From: Mesostigma viride
Lineage: Eukaryota > Streptophyta > Mesostigmatophyceae > Mesostigmatales > Mesostigmataceae
Direction of reading: 5' to 3'
Length of the DNA: 64,000 nucleotides
Assembly: GCA_009746045.1 (NCBI GenBank)
Contig: RPFO01000130.1
Coordinates: 1,096,200 to 1,160,199 of the forward strand
The position numbers and the translations under genes are program-made. The notes under the pieces were generated by a model that was given only the letters and a program-made list of their open reading frames with translations, did no database searches and was not told the DNA's origin. Shown here piece by piece: positions 1-12,500 of this stretch (its first letter is position 1; each line of letters opens with the position of its first letter).

Positions 1-1815
1 ACTGGTCATTACCGTAGTACGTATATATATTTGCGTTAGTACGTCGATCCACGAGTACCTCACTCCGCGACGTAAGCCAAAGCGCCGGACCACTTAATTA
101 CAAAAGGCCTTTGACACGGTCCTCTGGGAGGCTCTTTGGGCCATCCTAGCTCTGGATCGGGTACCGCCAGCGTTTATTGCTGCCATTCGCCGACTGTATG
201 AGGGCTCACAGGCAGTATAGTGCGGACTGCGGAACTAGGCACCACCCCACCATTCCCCCTTCACCACGGGGTGTGGCAAGTTTGTGTCCTGTCCCCATAT
301 CTGTTCATTATTGTCGTGGATCACGTCATGCGTCGGGCACGTGCGCGCTTTACTGCTTTCAAGGGGTTCGAACCTGGCTTGGACATCAGTCCTTAACGAG
401 AAAGAGCACGGCGGGTTTGAACCTGGCTACCGCCTGGCCGACCTGATTTATGCGGATGACACCACCCTCATCGCGCGCCCCGAGCACATTCAGACCTGGC
501 TGGACTGTCTGGGCTTGGAGGCGAAGGCGGTGGGGTTGGAGATTAGTGTAAAAACTGAGGCGATGGTGATTGGGGCCTCCAGTCGCCCGCCGCTGCCGCG
601 CCTGCTCGACGGGACGGAGGTCCCGTTTCGCGATCGAGCTTCAAACTGTTAGGGAGCATGCTCCCCGACACCGCCGACGATGTGGACATCCGCATTGGCC
701 TGGCCTGGGCCCGGCTCCGTTCGCTTAACACCTACTGGCGCTCGAAGGGCCTGGGCGAGCACCGTAAGCGCATGCTCTTCAAGGTCCTCGTCCTCACGGT
801 GCTTACGTACAGTGCCGAGGCATGGACACTCACGCGGGACACACTGGCGGCTAAGCTAGACGGCACGGTTTACAGGATGCTCCGATCGATCGACAGGTCC
901 TGAATGTAGGGTTTTCCAAGCATCTAGGTCATTAGAGTCTTTGTATAAGGGTAAGCCTCGCATTTCGGACGAGATCGATTAGGCAGCGTAGGATAGCAAT
1001 GATTTGTAGGACATCTTGCTCGCACCAGTCAGGTCGACACCGCCCTTGGTCTGGCCGGCCCCAAGCGGCTTGGCCAACCAGGGCGGCACATCCTGACCTG
1101 GCCTGGCCCCAAGGACATTCCTAGAAAGCTAGGTAAGCCTGCCAGGAACTACATCCAGATGTTGCTGGCCGACCTAGTGGTCCCAGCTCAGTTTGAACTC
1201 CGCATTCACTCCCTCTCTCTTCTTTGGACTGCTATGCAGAACAAGAAGCGGTGGCAGAAGATTGTCCAGGCCCACACGCCAGCCCCTGTGGGCAAGCCCC
1301 CTCCCCCCGATCGGAAAGGGCGTTTTGCTGAATAGTGTCAAGGAGACAACCAGCGCAGGCCAGAAATAATAGTGTAGTTAGGATTTAAAATTCCTAACTA
1401 CATAAATTCTAGATTAGATAGCTTAGAGCTATAGGTTCGTTCGATTACGCCGGGCTCCGTACACCTCCATCCATCCAGCAAGGAATACATGTTCAGATTA
1501 CTTGCCCACGCTCCTTGCTATGATATGCTCACATGGGTCTTATTGCACCCACAGTTTGCCGGATCGTTAGCCTGTCCTTTTAGCTAGCCGCGCCCGATTG
1601 CAGCTGTGGCATGCCTTTGGCATGAAGGAGACTGGGGGTCTCTGCCCTTTCTCCTGTAGTGCACACACAGGGATTAAAAGCACTTCGGTGCTCCGTGACT
1701 CCCCAACGGGAGCACGAGTCAGTTAATTAATTAATTAATTAAGGAATACATGTGCTACATGATCTCCCCACGGAGGCATGTTATAATTTAATTTTAATTT
1801 TTAATTAATTAATTA
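1..1815 (+). mobile_element. Degenerate LINE-C copy: ORF2 reverse transcriptase fragment plus 3' UTR
   Basis: Broken reverse transcriptase reading frames run from about 100 to 1335. Readable pieces match the better copy at 38332-39564: the residues after motif A near 120, the YADD catalytic box near 450, and the C-terminal part with GHLART-like and HILTWPGP-like motifs near 1015-1110. Several frameshifts and stops make it a pseudogene. The 3' UTR (1336-1492) is interrupted by a LINE-B insertion and resumes at 1741-1815, ending in a TTTAATTTTAA-type tail. Confidence 0.85.
1493..1740 (+). mobile_element. LINE-B 3' fragment inserted in LINE-C 3' UTR
   Basis: A 248-bp insertion ending in a (TTAA)n tail and flanked by a perfect 13-bp direct repeat, AAGGAATACATGT, at 1480-1492 and 1741-1753. 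The target sequence is the LINE-C 3' UTR, whose uninterrupted form occurs elsewhere in the window. The same 3' end recurs at 20116-20338, 54898-55177 and 56216-56460. It carries the CTCCC-CAAC-GGGAG hairpin just before the tail. A 5'-truncated body, A/T-rich tail and TSD are the hallmarks of target-primed reverse transcription. Confidence 0.9.
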
Positions 1816-2110
1816 GACTCGTGCTCCCGCTGGGGAGTCAAGAAGCATTAACCCCGATGGATGCATGGATGGATGGGGACACATGCACAATCCTACCGTC
1901 AAAGCTATCTCAGTACAACATCAAGTCAACTCTATTATTCTAAGCTCTCTACCCTAGGGGTCCTGTCTAGCGTGCTTCCGTTTGCAAACTCGGGCGCTTC
2001 CCCACGGGAGGGGGTTCGTTGTCCTCTATGACCTGGGCCCACTTGGCCTTGTCCATCATCTTGTTCCAAATCACGCCGGACCAATACCTAGTCTCACGGT
2101 GCTCAAGCGC
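1816..2110 (-). mobile_element. 5'-truncated LINE-G 3' end
   Basis: Read on the minus strand, this matches the LINE-G 3' end at 22050-22345: the AAGTGGGCCCAGGTCATAG stretch, the CACGCTAGACAGGACCCC-like stretch, a GGATGG-rich stretch, and the CTCCCCAACGGGAG-type hairpin (here CTCCCCAGCGGGAG) before the TTAATTAA tail at 1800-1815. No intact reading frame remains. Confidence 0.65.
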
Positions 2111-2325
2111 GCACCTTTCCTAAAAATTAACCAGGCGCCGGGTGTGTTTGCCGAGCGCACTCCGGTTATGTTTTCCTCACGCAGTCCTCAAAAAGCCAAC
2201 TTGAGCGCACTCCTTTTAATAATTCTGGCGACGGGGCGGTTTTGGAGCTTGCTCCACGTCTGTCAGAGCCCCGTCGGACCACACTTGGAGTGGGCAGTTT
2301 TGCCATGACGTCCCCCCCCCCTATT
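2111..2325. other. Unassigned intergenic sequence
   Basis: No convincing coding frame or repeat relationship was seen here, apart from a short C run near 2311-2320. Confidence 0.4.
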
Positions 2326-2763
2326 CCTGGATGCATAGCGATCCAACATCGAGGAAGGACTAGGGACTAGTTGTCTGAGAGGAAAGACGCGAGGACCGCG
2401 GGAGCCGCGTGGCTATCGATCTGTAGTAAGACCTGCATGGAGGGAGACAGATGGTAACAAACAAAAAAGGTTTTAGGGAGGAAGGGGAAAAAATATGAAG
2501 GAAAAAGAGAACACACACACACAAAGGGGTGAAAAGAAAATAAGAAGAAAGTATAAATTAAAAGGGAAAAGGTACATTATTAAAATAAACAAAGAAAGAA
2601 AGAAAAGAAAAGCTACAAATCAACAAAGAAAGGGGAAAAAAAAACAATAATAAAAAGATTTCTGGCCTGCACTGGTTGTCTCCTTGATGAATAAATTCGC
2701 GTCTTTCCTCTCACACAACTACCCTAGTCCTTACACGGCGTTGGATCGCCATGCGTCCCTGGG
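2326..2763. repeat. Inverted-repeat (MITE-like) element with purine-rich core
   Basis: The left arm (2326-2392) and right arm (2698-2763) are imperfect inverted repeats of about 66 bp. Both contain GCGATCCAAC, AAGGACTAGGG, TAGTTGT and GAGAGGAAAGACGCG in mirrored order. The core (about 2400-2660) is strongly A/G-rich. At 2664-2690 it also holds a minus-strand piece of the GACAACCAGCGCAGGCC-type repeat seen at 1336, 21330, 23380 and 42385. No TSD was identified, so the element class is open. Confidence 0.6.
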
Positions 2764-3172
2764 CATAGTTGTCTCACTTCAAATAAAAAGTAAAGAGTTA
2801 TATAACAAGGATAATAACAAGGATAATAATGTTCAATGATAACAAATTAACAAAAATGGAATAAAGAAAGAGGTCATTGCTGGGATATGTTCACAGGCCC
2901 CGCACATGTCAATAGCCCTTGCTAGCTCAATCGTTTAATCAATGGCCGAGTCCTGCTAAATATGGGGCTGCACAGTCATAACCCTGCATGTTTCAAAACA
3001 TGGGCAACCTGGCGCAACGAGGATATAGAATTGAGGGCACGAAAAAGCCCCACCCATGTCCTACGGTTCAAGAACCGCGCCGGTGGAACAGACTTTCTGA
3101 TTTTCGAGCGAATGAAAAGCAGCAGCATCTTTACCACAGTACAAGTAGCAAGTGAATACACTGGTCTGCTTC
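2764..3172. other. 3' flank of the 214-residue gene
   Basis: An AT-richer non-coding stretch next to the stop codon at 3173-3175. It presumably holds the 3' UTR and polyadenylation site of the minus-strand gene. I see no decisive signal. Confidence 0.4.
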
Positions 3173-6100
3173 TCATTTCGGCTTGACCAATGCCGCTGCT
3201 GCCGCAGCCGGCACCTGCCCGATGCCGTTAAGCTTCTTTTCATGCGGCGTCAGGGTGGTGTTGCCGTAGTCCAGCCACTCGCCATCGATAAACCCCTTGC
3301 AGCACGTGAAGGCCACCAGGTTGGTCCCCAGGGGGATGACACCCAGGGGGTTGCCCGTGCTGGCCGCAAACCCTGCAGCTGCTAGAAGCTCCCCCGTGGC
3401 GGCGGGCACCCACATGCAGCTCACGCCGCGCGCCACAGGGTACAAGGGGGCGAGGAATGCCTGCAGCCACATCAGATTGCAGCGAGAAGCCAACGACCAG
3501 ACAAGGGAAATCAATACAGCGCAATCTTATCGTTGAAGAGCTGCCACTTGAGTGCTCGACACAAAGTCGAACTAAAATCCATCAGTTTGATGTTGAGGTC
3601 GTTAAGAATACATGTCACAGTGATGGCACATTTGTCTGGCTGTCTCCACAAAGCCATGCTTGCTATCTACAGTCCACGCGAAAGGGGCCTTTTGGGCCGG
3701 ACCATGAGCATTCACGAGTCAGACCTCCTACTCTTCTCTGCTTAGCAAGCCTAACTCTGGGCTCTTCCTGCACCCCTTACCATCATCAGCCGAGCCCTCC
3801 ATCTGCTTGGCCCTGTACCTCCTTAAGTAAGTGTAAACAAAGATATCGCCCTTGGTGATGAAAAGCAGTTCCTGTCCCATCAACCGATTGAACCTGCATC
3901 GACAGATCCGTCTGCTTGCATCTGTATATTGGATAGCACTCAAAGTTATCTAGAACTGCTTGCACCCGTACCTCCATCCGCTTGCCCTCGTGCGCGGGGT
4001 TGAACGCGGCGTCTTGCGCCACGTACGCCATGATGCCGGACGAGACAAAACTGCATCGTGTGCGGATGCCATTTTGTAGGATGTGCCCAGTCAGTCCGGA
4101 TGCTTTAAGGCACGAAAAAACGCCTCATATGACCAATACGAAAACTCTTCCATTTGTAAATATAAACGCGGAAAAGGGTTCCCACCATGCCCCCTTACCT
4201 ACATCAACTGACAACTATTAAGGATGCTTCCATTAGAGACCTTATTTGAGACGAGGCTCAAAAAGTGGACTTCATTGATCAGCAAAAGGAAACTTTCGTT
4301 TCCTTTTTTCCCCCTCCACCCGGGTAATTTTCCCTTAAAGGATATTTGGTCTTTTTACGACGCGTGCATGGGTAGAGGCAGAGAAGGAACAGATCCAAAT
4401 CTGGGCAGCGCAAGACGATGCATCCATGTGTAAAATCTGCATGCAGGCAAGTCCCCAGCTCCCCATTGCGCCCCCCTACGCCCCCCCCCCCCCGCCCCCC
4501 GCCCCCCCCCCCCCCCCCCAATACAAACACATAAACACATAAACAAAGACACCGATACAGATACAGACACAGACACAGACACGGACACGGACACGGACAC
4601 GGACACGGACACGGACACGGACACGGACACGGACACGGACACGGACACGGACACGGACACGGACACGGACACGGACACGGACACGGACACGGACACGAAC
4701 ACGGACACAGACACAGACACGGACACGGACACGGACACGGACACGGACACGGACACGGACACGGACACGGACACGAACACCGACACGGACACGGACACGG
4801 ACACGGACACGGACACGGACACGGACACGGACACGGACACGGACACGGACACGGACACGGACACGGACACGGACACGGACACGGACACGGACACGGACAC
4901 GGACACGGACACGGACACGGACACGGACACGGACACGGACACGGACACGGACACGGACACGGACACGGACACGGACACGGACACGGACACGGACACGGAC
5001 ACGGACACGGACACGGACACGGACACGGACACGGACACGGACACGGACACGGACACGGACACGGACACGGACACGGACACGGACACGGACACGGACACGG
5101 ACACGGACACAGACACAGACACGGACACGGACACTACCGACACGGACACTACCGACACGGACACGGACACTACCGACACGGACACTACCGACACGGACAC
5201 GGACACGGACACGGACACGGACACGGACACGGACACGGACACGGACACGGACACGGACACGGACACGGACACGGACACGGACACGGACACGGACACGGAC
5301 ACGGACACGGACACGGACACGGACACGGACACGGACACGGACACGGACACGGACACGAACACCGACACGGACACCGACACGGACACCGACACCGACACCG
5401 ACACGGACACGGACACAGACACAGACACGGACACGGACACAGACACGGACACGGACACGGACACGGACACGGACACGGACACGGACACGGACACTACCGA
5501 CACGGACACCGACACGGACACTACCGACACGGACACCGACACGGACACGGACACGGACACGGACACGGACACGGACACGGACACGGACACGGACACGGAC
5601 ACGGACACGGACACGGACACGGACACGGACACGGACACGGACACGGACACGGACACGGACACGGACACGGACATGGACACGGACACGGACACGGACACGG
5701 ACACGGACACGGACACGGACACGGACACGGACACGGACACGGACACGGACACGGACACGGACACGGACACGGACACGGACACGGACACGGACACGGACAC
5801 GGACACGGACACGGACACGGACACGGACACGGACACGGACACGGACACGGACACGGACACGGACACGGACACGGACACGGACACGGACACGGACACGGAC
5901 ACGGACACGGACACGGACACGGACACGGACACGGACACGGACACGGACACGGACACGGACACTACCGACACGGACACGGACACGGACACGGACACGGACA
6001 CGGACACGGACACAGACACGGACACGGACACGGACACGGACACAGACACGGACACAGACACAGACACAGACACAGACACAGACACAGACACAGACACAGA

Positions 6101-6728
6101 CACACAACATTTGTGGCATTCGTAAGTGAGACAACTACTATAGGCAATCCGACCCAAGTGCGCCATCCATGCGACAGCTAGCCATCGTCGCTACCGGCGT
6201 CATGCCAATTTATGCTCCGTCGCCCACTAGCGAACGTGTGTAACAGATGGACCCAGCTGGCCCCACTCACGTGGTCAGGTGCGCCATCGTCGCCACGGGC
6301 GTCTTGCCGAACCCTGCAGGCTTCCACACCCGCCGCAACGCGTGGTCGAAGAAGGTTAACGTGCCCGCGATCGTGAAGATGTGCTCCGAACGCGTGCCCC
6401 ACCTGGCAGGGGGCAGGAAGGTGTTTTCGCGGCAAAATGGTGGCAATATTTGTGAGTGCGCGTACGTGTGTCAATATGGGGGCGTTGGTGGCAAAAAGGG
6501 GTGGGGGGGAGGGGGGGGGGGGGAGGGGGGAGGGGGGAGGGGGAGGGGGGGGGGAGGGGGGGGGGGGGGGGGGGAGGGGGGGGGGGGGGGGGGAGGGGGG
6601 GGGGAGGGGGGGGGGAGGGGGGGGGGGGGGGGGGGGGAGGGGGGGGGGGGGGGGGGGGGGAGGGGGGGGGAGGGGGGGGGGGGGGGGGGGGGGGGGGGAG
6701 GGGGGGGGGAGGGGGGGGAGGGGGGGGG

Positions 6729-6798
<70 letters not shown>

Positions 6799-8543
6799 AT
6801 AGGGTACGTGAGTGTGGCAACAGGATTCATGCGGGTGGCACAGAAGGCGAGTCTGCAGCAATTGTCTTGGGCGGGGAGGGGGGGCCGCACGGGGAAGCGA
6901 ATGTGGTAAGACGGGAAGGTTGTGGCAGGGGCTGGAGTTGGAGGGTGGGGGGTTGAGGGCCGCGAACATAGGGGGGCGATGGGTTGGTCGGGGGTTAGAG
7001 GGCCAGGGTGACAGAGAAACCCAGAAAATATCGGAGAAAGTCTAGGAATACTGCCATGGCAAATGTGAGCTGCAGTGTAAATGGTCCCTTTGCTCCCAAG
7101 TCCTTGGAATGCTTGTGCATTTTCCCCACCGGGTAGCAGGTGCAAAAGTGTTTGCTGTGCCGTGTGTAAGAAGTAAGAACATGGGAACCTCTAATAAAAG
7201 CCTTTCTAAGGCAGCAAGGTTCCAAGTGACGCTAGGACCCAGAAATTAACAACAGAAAGTTACAAAACGTCAAGCAGTCCAAAGGAGAGCCTCCTCTCTT
7301 GAGGAGAGCCTCCACAGGCGAGCCTCCTTTGGAGGGAAGCGATATCCCACAAACAATAACATTGTCGAAAAGAACGCACGCCCGGCCACACGGGGGACAT
7401 AGGAGCAGCATGCGCCTGTCGAATTGAATGCAGAAGGACATGTGACCACGTGGGATAGAGGAGCAGCATGCGCCTGTCGAATAGAATGCAGAAGGACATG
7501 TGACCACGTGGGATAGAGGAGCAGCATGCGCCTGTCGAATAGAATACAGAAGGACGTGTCCGACCACAGGGGACATAGGAGCAGCATGCGCGTGTCGAAT
7601 AGAACGCAGAAGAATACATTTTACCACATGGGACATAGGAGCAGCATGCACCCGGATCCATACATGTTCTTACCACTCGCTGTCAACCTCCCGGTCCAGA
7701 GCCCGGTTGAGCAGGCCGTAATCCATCTTCTGGGTCGGGTGAAGGATGAAGTTGCTGAGGTAGTTGGCGGCTGCAGCGATATTGGTGACGGGAGGCAGCA
7801 TGAATTACATCTTGGTGAGGGGAGTAAAATATTCTTGGAGAGGGGAGCAGCAAGCACTACTTTGGTGAGGGGAACAAAACAATGTTGGTGAGGAAGCGTG
7901 GCGTGCATGAATGTTGGTTAGGGGAATTAACAGATATTTGTGAGGGGAGGTCACGTACAAGATGCAGCAGGACTAGACTCCGGCTTCAGCTGCTTATCGT
8001 TCACTTCTTGAAATCGCCATCAACATCTGTTTCCCGCTAATGCCGCAGCGGGGCCGCTAAAACGCCGAAACGCGGCGCGCGACTAGCGATCCCGCTCGCG
8101 TTCACACCATGGAGCGAGAAGGGGCTGGCGAGGAACCTCTTAGTCGACCGTTTACGTCGCCAAGTGGCAAGGGATACTGAATCTAGCGTGGAGCCAATGT
8201 AAATACAGGGACGTGCAGGAAATGCCAGCAGCATTGCAGCCACTTGCAACGTACGTATACAGGGACGTGCAGGCAATGCCAGCTCATTGGCATCGGCCCG
8301 GCTGGAATGCCGCTCCTACATCTCAAGACAACCGTCATTGAAGGCCTACCGCGCAACAGCAAGACCGCATATACTATATGAAGTCATGCCAAGGGAGACT
8401 TTGCGTATGGAAGCCAGCACGTCTTCTTCCAGGGTGTAAAAAGGAACAAAAGAAAACATCTTGATTTTACTTATGGACATCAACCAGCACGTACCTACGT
8501 AGGTGGTGTACGTCTTTGCAGCTTGTACGGGGAGCGACGCCAT
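3173..8543 (-). CDS. Five-exon gene for an unrecognised 214-residue protein
   Basis: Exons on the minus strand are 8495-8543, 7674-7770, 6271-6402, 3972-4050 and 3173-3460. All four introns are GT-AG and every phase matches: exon lengths 49, 97, 132, 79 and 288 nt total 645 nt, which is 214 codons plus a stop. The start MASLPVQAAKTYTTY lies just after an in-frame stop. The middle part is polar and aromatic (DSEWWGTRSEHIF, FFDHALRRVWKPAG). The C-terminal third is hydrophobic and Gly/Ala-rich, ending in AAAAALVKPK, so it may be membrane-associated. I do not recognise the family. The perfect phase agreement, low complexity confined to introns, and conserved-looking exons make it a convincing real gene. 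Introns 2 and 3 hold extreme simple repeats. Confidence 0.85.
4470..6104. repeat. Poly-C tract and about 1.55-kb (GGACAC)n array inside intron 3
   Basis: A C-rich tract (4470-4519) is followed from about 4548 to 6104 by a nearly uninterrupted hexanucleotide array with unit GGACAC. Interspersed variants are GACACA, GACACC, GACACTACC and single GAACAC units. Both ends grade into AGACAC variants, as expected for an array that ages from its edges. It lies wholly inside intron 3 (4051-6270) of the 214-residue gene. Long open frames across it (Asp-Thr, Ser-Val or Arg-Val dipeptides) come from the 6-bp period. Confidence 0.97.
6497..6796. repeat. About 300-bp G-rich tract inside intron 2
   Basis: Almost pure G on the plus strand, with single A interruptions every 7-25 bases. 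It lies in intron 2 (6403-7673) of the 214-residue gene, so the pre-mRNA, made from the minus strand, carries a C tract. The plus strand could form many G-quadruplexes. Exact length in the genome is doubtful because such tracts are prone to sequencing and assembly error. Confidence 0.95.
7384..7655. repeat. About 60-bp tandem repeat, 4.5 copies, in intron 2
   Basis: Units share GGAGCAGCATGCGC, TGTCGAAT and GCAGAAGGACATGTGACC, with copies beginning near 7396, 7455, 7514, 7574 and 7634. It ends just before the splice donor of exon 2 (donor GT at 7673-7672). Confidence 0.9.
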
Positions 8544-9168
8544 TATTTAACTAATGCGAGTAATGTTACAGCCTTCAGCGCGAGTCAAACAACAAGTTAA
8601 GGCGTTAAATCTCTGGCACTCAGCTGTACGGTTAACTACAATGCACTCATGTTCGTGAGCGTAAATGCCGGCGGCAACAACAGACTTCAACGCTTTCGCA
8701 ATTATTAAGCTAAACACAAAAAGCTTTTGAAGTACGCCGTTTCTGGATTTATGTTGCCTGCAGGTCACAAATGTGTCTGTGCACCTTACATCCGTGACAG
8801 ACCGCGATCGTAAGCCCACATGTAATGGAAGGCCTGTCGTTCTTAGCTTTGTTGGGCAATCGATGAGCGATCGCCCCCCGCGCATTTGTGGCCAGCCAGG
8901 TGTAAGAGACGTTGCAAGTTGTGGGAGCCAGGTGGACGCACCGCGTGGCACGGATTTGGCGCCAACTGAATCTCGGGCCCCTCGTCTGGCCGTCTGCCCA
9001 GTGCCCGCCCTCAGCCCTGGTCTGCAGTAGCAACCGCGGCAGGCAGCATTAGTTCGCTGAACTGGCGGGAACACGGACGCCAGCAGCAGGTACATCACGG
9101 TACACGCAGCACGCAGCACAGGCATGCCAGCCTTTGAGCCTTATTTACCTAATAAATGTCTGCCTCTG
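8544..9168. other. 5' flank of the minus-strand gene
   Basis: Upstream region of the 214-residue gene. A 192-codon open frame on the minus strand (8547-9125) stops 3 nt before the gene's ATG. It has no recognisable domain and is treated as chance or as 5' leader sequence. Confidence 0.4.
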
Positions 9169-9312
9169 TAGTTCGTCTCCAGAACTGATAAAGGCGATGA
9201 GGCCTGATGGAGTGTTTTGCCGTCGGGCGAGGTTCAAAAGGCAGAAGCGCCTTAACGAGTTCCTCGTAAATAACAACGCCAAACTGCAGCAAATGATTGA
9301 AGTTATGGCTTA
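9169..9312 (+). CDS. Possible terminal exon of a small basic protein
   Basis: A plus-strand frame ending in TAA at 9310-9312 reads as a basic, coiled-coil-like tail: SPELIKAMRPDGVF, then CRRARFKRQKRLNEF, then NNNAKLQQMIEVMA. A pyrimidine-rich acceptor (CTGCCTCTGTAG) lies just upstream. No start codon or upstream exon could be assigned, so this may be a pseudogene remnant or chance. Confidence 0.3.
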
Positions 9313-9589
9313 AACTTTAGTTTACAGAGATTGTTTGCCGCCGGGACTGTTTGGGCTTGCCTTGGTTGCCGCGCCTGGCAGGCTTCAGTGTCGGTTTCGG
9401 AGAATTTAGTCGCGTTTGCGGTGGATATACGAGAGCTCAGGAGCTCGCATATGTTGTCGAGTCATGAAGACTTCGTACTCTCGATTACAGCTTCTACAGA
9501 GCAAGACACGTGGCTGCCTCGTTGTCTTTCACGTCCCATTTCCGATGAACAATTGGCTTCATGAGCTGTTCTTTTCTCCGTGAGCATGT
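9313..9589. other. 5' flank of the PPR-like gene
   Basis: No coding signal was seen. Promoter elements cannot be called with confidence. Confidence 0.35.
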
Positions 9590-12500
9590 ATGTGGTCGGC
9601 CGTAAGGACCGTGAGAAATGTACACTCAGAGCCAAGCCGTAGCAGATGGCGAGTCTCAGCGGCAGTGCGAGCTCTTCAGTTCGTCTGTGGGACGACTGCC
9701 TGTCTCGTGGACAATGCGGTCCACGTCTCCACCAAGCCGTCTCCCTGGAACGCGTACGCGCATTTCTTCTCCCGGCGCGCCGCGTCCCGGCGCGAGCCTG
9801 CGTGGATGACCAGTGCGGAGGCACAGGGCCGTTCGCGTGCTATCCAAAGCGAGCAGCAGACCGTCACGGACGCGAGCATCTCGTGTTATGACCTCGACGA
9901 CGTGCGCCGGGAAGGGCCAATGTGCGCCCAAAGCAGTGGACTCGTGCTAGATGGCGACCCCGGGCAGACTTATCCCGTGGCAGCAGGCAGCAGTGAGGCT
10001 GCACCTGTCGCTGGCTTGCCCGAGTCCACCACCTGTCCTGCAGCCTCGCCGACAGGCGCCAGTATCACCGACTCTCCTCAAGTTACAAATGTCGGCAACA
10101 GCGGCATTCAGGCCCTGCCTGCTGTCATGAGGACGCGTTCCTGTTTTTGGCCGCCCAGTCCACGGCGACTGTGTGGCCAACGCCAGAGTTGCAGTGCAGA
10201 ATTATGTGACCCCGCCGCCACAGTGCAACACACACAGAGAACAAGTGGCGCTATTTTTAGCACCCAGCCCCTGCCAGCGAGCGAATGGCTTGTCTGTGAG
10301 GCACCTTTCCCTGCAGTTGCATCTCCTCCTCCTGTTGTGGCCGAGCTGCAAGGGCGGTCGTGTGGGACAGGTTTAACATGCCAGCTGGCGAGGCAAGGGC
10401 CAGGGGGGGTCTTCTCCTCCCGGGGGGGCCGGGGGGAGGGGCTGGCAGGGGGGGGGCAGACAGCAGCAGCAAGCACTAGCATGGCGGGTCACTATAGCCC
10501 ATTCGCTTGGGGCCATTGGATAGCCAGGCCATCGGCGTCGGGGCTTGATGGACGCATCCATCGGGCCCTTAATGAACCCATCTCTCATCCCTTTCAGGAA
10601 TGCAAGTTTCAGGAATGTAAAGGGTTTAGGTTCCAGAGTTCTAGGTCCATCGCCGGTGCTCTTCATGGCGCCATCGCCGGGACCCCAACAGTGTGCCTTG
10701 GCCCGACCGCCCCTCTTGCTCACACGCTGTCGTTGTCGGCCAGGGGTCACTGTAGCGTCGGTCACTATGTCGTCACCGAGATCCTCGACAAGGTTCTGGG
10801 GAGTGCGAGGGATGGAGTGGCTGTGCAGGAGAGTGTGGCTGTGAGCGAGGGTGTGTCTGTGAGGGATGGAAAGGCGACCACTCCTGATGGGGGCATAGGT
10901 GACCAGCCAGCATTACAAGGCTCCTTGGACACAAGCAGTCAATGGGAGAAGAACAACCAGCGCCTGAACGGGCAGGGGGGCCATGGCACGGGGCCCCGCT
11001 CTTCCTCCCCCTCCTCTTTGTCTCCGTCATTGTCATCATCATCACCGCCGTCATCATCATCACCGTCTCTATCTCCATCCTCCTTGTATGACCCTGCCAC
11101 TGCCGTCACTAGTCCTGCGGCCACTGCCCATGCGCCCTCCAGCGTTGCCTCTCCACTGGCCACCACGTGGGGTGCCGTATCAACAGGGATAATCTCTGTG
11201 TCGTCTACCATTGAGCAGGCTGCCCCTTCCAGTGCCTCTTTGATGTTTGACATTGCCCCTGCCACGGGTGCTCGTCCAGGCCCCCTGGATGCGTCGCCCA
11301 TGGTGACCGAAGCCGTTGGTGCCAAGGGAACGCCCTGGCCGAGCCTAGAAGATGCCAGCCATGCAAACACGGAAGCCCGTGGAATGTCTGCGGATGCCAG
11401 CAGTGCAATCTCCGACATGGCTAGCGCACTGATGGGCGCCAGTGATGCCGAGTTTGAGCTTATTCTGGCGAGCCTGCTGCACGAGGGGTCCCAGGGGCCC
11501 TGGGTCGGCCACCCATCCCACCATCCGCGTTTGGTTGGCCATCCACCTCATAGACTGCACTTGGCTGGCCATGCTCCCTCGATGTCGCTCTCCCTCCGCC
11601 GTTCCGCTGGCCTGTTCCCGTACATCCCTGCTGGCAGCCAGAAAGATGACGAGGGGGTCAGCCGTCACGGGGCGGAGGAGAACAGTACCAGCGACACGGG
11701 GGGGCTCAGTGGCGGTGCAGGAGGTGGTCCGGTGGCATCATCCCCCACCCAGCCGTGGGCGATGGGCATTGGTCCTTCAACCACAGGTAGCGGGCAAAAG
11801 ACCCACCTGGCAAATGGGCCTCCAGCCTGGGGTAGCAGGCCATTGCCGGTAGGTGTTCGGACACCAGGCCACCCGGGCAATTCAATTAGCAATACAACCC
11901 ACCCGGGCAACGCGACTCAGGTACCTCCTTCCCTGTGCGTGCCGGCATCTGCTTCTGGCCTGCGCGAGGGCGACCCCTCGCCTGAAACGATGGAGGGCCA
12001 ACCACCATTCGAAGGGGTAAAGGGCAGCCCCTCGTCAGAAGGTTTCCCAGCGCATGGTTGTAGGGGGAAGCCAGAAGGGTGGGGCGAACGAGAAGGCGTG
12101 GCCGCCACTTCCCCTGTTTCTACGGCCGTTGCGTCCACTAGGGGCCCGGTTCCCGGCGGCTGGGCGTCCATGGCGTGGAGTGCTGCCACCTGCAACGCAG
12201 TGCTGCGACGGCTGGCGGCGGAGGGCAGGCTGGAGGTGTTGCGGAGGGCGCTGCGGGCAGCGTGTGCGCGCAAGGTGGCGGATGAGGGCAGCTATTGCAT
12301 CATGCTGGCAGCGCACGTGCTCGGATTGGTATGTTGCATGTCTATATTTTGTGTTGGGTGGGTGGGTGGGTGGGTGGGTGGGTGGGTGGGCGGGCGGGCG
12401 GGGGCGGGCGGGCAGGCGGGCGGGCGGCGGGCGGGCGGCGGGCGGCGGGCGGGTGGGCGGGCGGGCGGGCGGCGGCGGGCGGGCGGGTGGGCGGGCGGGC

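Noticed and set aside
4355-6166. Long open frames of Ser-Val, Arg-Val and Asp-Thr dipeptides
   Set aside because: They come from a 6-bp repeat with no stop codons, lie inside an intron of a well-supported gene, and have no independent coding support.
6178-7145. Polyproline and polyglycine frames across the G tract
   Set aside because: Translation of a near-homopolymer. The flanking sequence on the minus strand is exon 3 of the 214-residue gene in its own frame.
8547-9125. 192-codon minus-strand ORF upstream of the 214-residue gene
   Set aside because: No domain, GC-rich composition and no splice support; it ends just before the real ATG.
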